Assembly: GCA_013141385.1 (NCBI GenBank) | Contig: JABFRB010000002.1 | Span: 463,298-527,297, forward strand | DNA length: 64,000 bases | Reading direction: 5' to 3' | Origin: Bacteroidales bacterium | GTDB taxonomy: Bacteria > Bacteroidota > Bacteroidia > Bacteroidales > Tenuifilaceae | Part shown: positions 60,486-64,000 of the stretch, one piece after another | Numbering within the stretch: position 1 is the first letter of the stretch | Layout: each line of letters begins with the position of its first letter | Program-made: the position numbers and the translations under genes | Notes under the pieces: generated by a model | Database searches by the model: none | Seen by the model: the letters and a program-made list of their open reading frames with translations, nothing else | What the model was told of the DNA's origin: nothing

Positions 60486-60654
60486 GCTGCAGAGCAGCCA
60501 AATATTTGTAGAAAGAGAGGTTGAAAAATCATTCTAGGTGCAGAGCACCGAAATATTAATACCCCAATTCATGTTCAAAGAAGATATTACGGTGCTCTGC
60601 ACCTAGAATTCTGTGGTGGTGATTAGTTCTACAAATATTGAGGTGCTCTGCACC
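60486..60654. repeat. Four copies of a GGTGCAGAGCACC palindromic repeat
   Basis: GGTGCAGAGCACC occurs at 60537-60549 and, in the other orientation, at 60591-60603 and 60642-60654. A variant, GCTGCAGAGCAGC, is at 60486-60498, where two paired positions have changed together. Each copy is flanked on one side by an AAATATT(TGTAGAA)-type tail, so the unit is about 30 bases. Confidence 0.75.
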
Positions 60655-60675
60655 TATTTGATGCTACCAATGGGA

Positions 60676-60827
60676 GTTTTTCGGTTGCCAGAAACTCAGG
60701 CAAGTAAAAAACAGCTGTTGAAACCTTGCCCTAAGTTTTAGAAGCAAAAAAACGGTTGTTTTTCGGTTGCCAGAAACTCAAGCAAGCAAAAAACAGCTGT
60801 TGAAGCCATGCCTTGAGTTTTGGGAGC
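60676..60827. repeat. Tandem pair of 70-bp hairpin repeats
   Basis: Copies 60676-60745 and 60758-60827 begin GTTTTTCGGTTGCCAGAAAC and share AAAAAACAGCTGTTGAA in the middle. Period 82. Each copy is itself an interrupted hairpin (CCAGAAACTCAAG pairing with CTTGAGTTTTGGG in copy 2), with the palindrome AACAGCTGTT at the tip. Confidence 0.75.
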
Positions 60828-60897
60828 ATTTAAAACTTTAAGAACTCCAAATGCCTCATCATCCCAAATGAAATAACTAACTATTGGCTGTAGTTAA

Positions 60898-61899
60898 TTA
60901 CTCTATTGTAATCTTAAATGTAGAATTCCTTACAACTGAAAATCCTTCTGTATTTGAAGGGAATGAAGTTATTGGACCAAAATTAATATTATCTTCCATT
61001 TTCCATGTTTTACCCCCGTCATAAGTGAAGTATATAGCATTCGTCCAAGTACCCCAATCACCACCAGTATAATGACCTTTCCCAATGGCGATTCCATTAT
61101 TTTCATCTGCAAAATGTATATAGTACATTTCAATGGGTGAGTTTTTTAATACTACCCAAGACATACCACCATCTACCGTTTTCACAATTTCTTTCTGACC
61201 ACAAGCATATCCTGTTTTTTTATTAATAAAACAAAAGTCATAAATATTACCATCCGAATTATTATTTGTTTTTGTCCATGAATTACCTTGATTAATAGTT
61301 TTAAATATATTTCCGAACAACCCTGCAGCAAATCCAATTTGAGAATCAATAAATAATATTTTGTTCATTAATCCTTTATATTCAAATTCGAATTGTTCCC
61401 AAGTTTCACCACCATCTATTGTTTTAATCTGAAGTCCCAATCCAATAGCAAAACCAATATTTTCGTCGATAAAAAAGACGGAGTAAAGTTTCGACCATTC
61501 GTATGGAATAGTTTTCTTTATCCAAGTATTTCCAGAATTAGACGTTTTATATACAATACTTCCTGGCACGATACAACCATTTCCCCCACATTGTGACTCA
61601 CCACCTACCGCAAATCCAATACTATTATTAACAAAATAGATTGAATTAATTGGTAAATCAGTAAGACTGTCGATTGACCAATTGGCACCACTATCTATGG
61701 TTTTAAAAATTTTCCCTGAATTGGCAGCAAAACCTGTTTCGCTGTCAATAAAATAAACGCAATTAATAATTTCATTCAGGTTCGAGGTAATTTGCTCGTA
61801 TCTATAGTCAAGTTTCTGTGAGTTATAGTCATTTTTATCACAAGAACAAAACAATGCTAGAGAAGTAACTATTCCGATTATAAATCTGTAATGTTTCAT
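60898..61899 (-). CDS. YCF48-like beta-propeller lipoprotein
   Basis: I start at the ATG at 61899, which gives a lipoprotein signal (K-H-Y-R-F-I-I-G-I-V, lipobox F-C-S-C); the frame is open further upstream, to 62022, but that part looks non-native. The ~333-residue mature part consists of about six repeats with the pattern F-I-D-x-x-x-G-F-A-x-G-x-x-G-x-I-x-K-T-x-D-x-G-x-x-W, the YCF48/photosystem-II-assembly-like and sortilin-like propeller blades. Probably a surface-attached propeller; ligand unknown. The promoter region holds palindromic repeats. Confidence 0.82.
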   Translation of the reverse strand: MKHYRFIIGIVTSLALFCSCDKNDYNSQKLDYRYEQITSNLNEIINCVYFIDSETGFAANSGKIFKTIDSGANWSIDSLTDLPINSIYFVNNSIGFAVGGESQCGGNGCIVPGSIVYKTSNSGNTWIKKTIPYEWSKLYSVFFIDENIGFAIGLGLQIKTIDGGETWEQFEFEYKGLMNKILFIDSQIGFAAGLFGNIFKTINQGNSWTKTNNNSDGNIYDFCFINKKTGYACGQKEIVKTVDGGMSWVVLKNSPIEMYYIHFADENNGIAIGKGHYTGGDWGTWTNAIYFTYDGGKTWKMEDNINFGPITSFPSNTEGFSVVRNSTFKITIE

Positions 61900-62063
61900 G
61901 TTTCTTAATTTAATTGCAGCCAAAGGTTGGTGGTTTTCTACCCTTCCTACTCGTAAGGATTTGCATACGTGAGTTAAAGTTACCAATATATTATCAAATT
62001 TGTATTCTGCGTTAGCATGCATTATTGTTCTGTTTGCTGTTAAATACTATTTGTTACTGTACT

Positions 62064-62095
62064 AGCACGGATTGCAAATCGCGTTAGCAGGGCGA
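62064..62095. repeat. Palindromic repeat around AATC
   Basis: ACTAGCACGGATT-gca-AATCGCGTTAGC pairs as an interrupted stem. It lies between the YCF48-like gene and the gene ending at 62108. Confidence 0.45.
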
Positions 62096-62107
62096 TTGTT
62101 TCTATTC

Positions 62108-62914
62108 TCAAAAAACATCAATATGGGGTAAAGTCCCAAGTTTATAATTTTTTGATTTTAACTCTCTAAGCACCTTATCTCTTGAATGTCCAAATTTATC
62201 AGATATGTAATGAAAATGAGGTTGCCCATCTCTCCCACTTTCTTCACCCTTTAAACTTTTATGGGTCGTGAAAAAACAATGAAACTCATTCCCTTTATCT
62301 AAGAATCTGGATACAATCACATTTCTATTTTTTATTGCATGTTTAAGTTGCCCATCACTTAATGATGTTTCTCCAATTTTATGTATTTCATTATTATCTT
62401 CATAAAATAAATTAGGGAATTCTTTTCCTTTTAAGTCATTTGGTAAATGTTCTGATTTATATTCACTAAAAGTAAATCCATAATCAGTGTATGCTTGACA
62501 GTAAAATGCCAATAGTTCATATGGTAGAATCCTTTGTTTTGTTAACAGTTTTTTTTGTTCATCTTTTGATTTTGTAGTAAAAAGAGCAATAAAATTTTCA
62601 GGCACTTTGGTTTTTCTCACGGTTTCAAACTCCTGCTTCCACTTTTCAAATGTTTCGTCAAACATTTCTTTTTCCCAAGTTTTAAGTGCCATCTTATTTT
62701 TTTGAACAATATCAATTTTTTCTTTAAGTGATAGTTTACCCTTTTTCAAAATTTCAACTAACCCATGCGCTTTTGCCTCTCTTTTCACATTAAGCATTAG
62801 CATTAAATGAGACTCAAAAAAATATTCAATTGGGTTACAAAATTCTGTATCTTGAACTGAAGACATTATCAATGTCATATCTTCAGAATTGTAAATATCA
62901 ATTCGTTTCGTCAT
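62108..62914 (-). CDS. Protein of unknown function, 268 aa
   Basis: Not recognised. The protein has no signal peptide or membrane helix and looks cytoplasmic. The middle (about 45-130) is a charged helical stretch (K-K-G-K-L-S-L-K-E-K-I-D-I-V-Q-K). The end contains F-H-C-F-F-T-T-H-K-S-L and G-Q-P-H-F-H-Y-I-S-D-K-F-G-H, a set of histidines that could bind metal or act catalytically. It has a strong promoter of its own and lies next to repeat-rich DNA, so it may be an accessory gene. Confidence 0.65.
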   Translation of the reverse strand: MTKRIDIYNSEDMTLIMSSVQDTEFCNPIEYFFESHLMLMLNVKREAKAHGLVEILKKGKLSLKEKIDIVQKNKMALKTWEKEMFDETFEKWKQEFETVRKTKVPENFIALFTTKSKDEQKKLLTKQRILPYELLAFYCQAYTDYGFTFSEYKSEHLPNDLKGKEFPNLFYEDNNEIHKIGETSLSDGQLKHAIKNRNVIVSRFLDKGNEFHCFFTTHKSLKGEESGRDGQPHFHYISDKFGHSRDKVLRELKSKNYKLGTLPHIDVF

Positions 62915-62956
62915 TATCTTTGTATTCTTTCTTTTACAATATCAATTAATCTTTCC

Positions 62957-62986
62957 CAAAGTTAACAAAAAAACCAAAACATCAAA
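62957..62986 (-). promoter_or_regulatory. Promoter of the 62108-62914 gene
   Basis: On the minus strand, TTTG (62983-62986), an 18-base spacer and TAACTTTG (62957-62964) match the Bacteroidota consensus. They lie 43 bases before the ATG. Confidence 0.7.
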
Positions 62987-63066
62987 CAAACTCTTCCATC
63001 CCTCAGACCAACCCAAACATTTCCTTACCAAATATTTCCATATCTTAGCAATCAAAACAATTCAGT

Positions 63067-64000
63067 TTGCGAAGGCCAATTCAAATAGGGTTAAGGGTTG
63101 CGATTGCGGTTGCGGCATACGCTTTTATTGCTGTTAAGATTGGCTCATCGGATATTGTAAAGAGCTTGGATGCTTTTACCGATACCTTTTTCACAGGAAA
63201 TTATTTATGGTTTTTGGTTGTGCTGCTTTTAATGCCTGTGGTTTGGGCTTTGGAGGCGGTTAAGTGGAGGAAAGCGTTATCGCCATTTACAGGTATTTCG
63301 TTCCTGAGCAGCTGGCGTTCCGTATGGTACGGTGTGGTTGCGGGACAGCTAACACCTAATCGGATTGGTGAGCCAGTGGGTAGAATTGCACTAATCGATC
63401 CCGATGTTCGTGGAAGAGCCGCAGTGGCTGCAATTTGGTGTAGCTTATCGCAAAATGCGATAACAGTACTTTTCGGTTTTATAAGCATTGCATGGTGGGT
63501 ATTAGCGGTAAAGCAAGCGATATTCACACAAGCCATCTACTTTTGGCTTCTGATTCTAATTGTACTCCTTTGGGTGTTAATTGTACTAGTTGCCATTACA
63601 AATGTAGGCAGGATATCATCGCGCATCGAGCGGATTGGCTGGGTGAATAGCGCACTAAAGGGCGAGAGTTTACGGATTGGTTATCAACCCAAAGTATCAA
63701 TATATATAATTGCCATAAGCGCGTTGCGATACGCTGTTTTCTCATCGCAATATGTTATTCTACTTAAAATATTTGGCACTCATGCCGATGCCATTAATAT
63801 TTATGCTGCCGTGGGGTTAACATATCTCTTTAGTAGCTTTATTCCATCATTCTCAGCCAGTGAAGTGGGAATTCGTGCAGGCTTTGCAACTTGGTTTGTT
63901 GGGATGTTGGGTGGCGATGCTGTTGGAGTTGCTGCCGCATCGCTTCTGCTTTGGTTGCTTAATTTGGGAGTGCCGGTGGTGGTGGGGGCGTGGTTTGGGT
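63067..64000 (+). CDS. Lysylphosphatidylglycerol synthase-type transmembrane (UPF0104) protein, partial
   Basis: The frame is open from a TAG at 63046-63048 to the window end. The only good start is the TTG at 63067 (R-R-P-I-Q-I-G-L-R-V). The visible ~311 residues hold about seven membrane helices and the family signature G-Q-L-T-P-N-R-I-G-E-P-V-G-R, followed later by F-I-P-S-F-S-A-S-E-V-G-I-R. Members of this fold include MprF flippase parts and putative glycan or lipid carriers; the exact role here is open. The gene continues past 64000. It holds one ATCGCA-N3-TGCGAT palindrome. Confidence 0.82.
   Translation, partial: MRRPIQIGLRVAIAVAAYAFIAVKIGSSDIVKSLDAFTDTFFTGNYLWFLVVLLLMPVVWALEAVKWRKALSPFTGISFLSSWRSVWYGVVAGQLTPNRIGEPVGRIALIDPDVRGRAAVAAIWCSLSQNAITVLFGFISIAWWVLAVKQAIFTQAIYFWLLILIVLLWVLIVLVAITNVGRISSRIERIGWVNSALKGESLRIGYQPKVSIYIIAISALRYAVFSSQYVILLKIFGTHADAINIYAAVGLTYLFSSFIPSFSASEVGIRAGFATWFVGMLGGDAVGVAAASLLLWLLNLGVPVVVGAWFG

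Noticed and set aside
61900..62022. N-terminal 41-residue extension of the YCF48-like protein
   Set aside because: It would bury the lipoprotein signal peptide, and the extension reads like translated spacer repeat.

Overview
The window reads as an AT-rich stretch of a Bacteroidota chromosome, most likely Bacteroidales. Supporting signs are the gene families present (DUF5723, FISUMP domain, Bacteroidota-type rhomboid pair, fused GT3-GT35 glycogen enzyme), the few Shine-Dalgarno sites, and several promoters of the TTTG-N(18-21)-TAnnTTTG type. Nearly all of it is housekeeping DNA; no prophage, transposase, CRISPR array, rRNA or tRNA was seen.

Layout. 1-4757: a minus-strand group with the start of an endonuclease/exonuclease/phosphatase-family gene, two rhomboid proteases and mutL, interrupted by an inverted-repeat element carrying a broken GxxExxY gene. 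5351-9431: a lipoprotein, a DUF5723 outer-membrane-type protein and yifB. 9450-11250: a probable structured RNA, an AT-rich region with a diverged direct repeat, and a 55-residue membrane peptide. 11283-13895: an accessory island with ParDE, HigBA and a zinc-ribbon/FISUMP gene, each followed by a copy of a ~75-bp repeat. 14444-22105: membrane pyrophosphatase, secreted proteins, bifunctional nuclease, rplU-rpmA, a second inverted-repeat element with a frameshifted four-helix-bundle gene, and serS. 22185-25973: a VWA protein divergent from an ECF sigma/anti-sigma pair. 26024-36897: EamA transporter, S41 protease, ruvC, HIT protein, greA, LTA-synthase-like enzyme, YihY, ahcY, ribF. 37239-46249: a four-gene glycogen operon (debranching enzyme, GT4, GH57, synthase-phosphorylase fusion). 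46611-50478: two TlpA-like lipoproteins, lpxH and an AcpH-like gene. 50490-57687: purH-mreB-mreC-mreD-mrdA-rodA, the cell-shape cluster. 58091-64000: ABC permease, rsmA, a repeat-rich spacer, a YCF48-like lipoprotein, an unknown gene and a partial LPG-synthase-type membrane protein.

The least ordinary material is between the genes. At least six long imperfect inverted repeats lie in spacers. Two of them enclose ORFs of the GxxExxY and four-helix (S23) families, and both ORFs are now frameshifted. The same ~27-32-bp mini-repeat has entered both elements, and its two copies differ by a compensatory change in a small hairpin. The toxin-antitoxin island is built like a cassette array but has no visible integrase and no canonical attC site. 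A 15-bp palindrome of the form ATCGCA-N3-TGCGAT occurs four times, twice inside genes.

All names come from reading motifs and protein character by eye. No database search or folding program was run.
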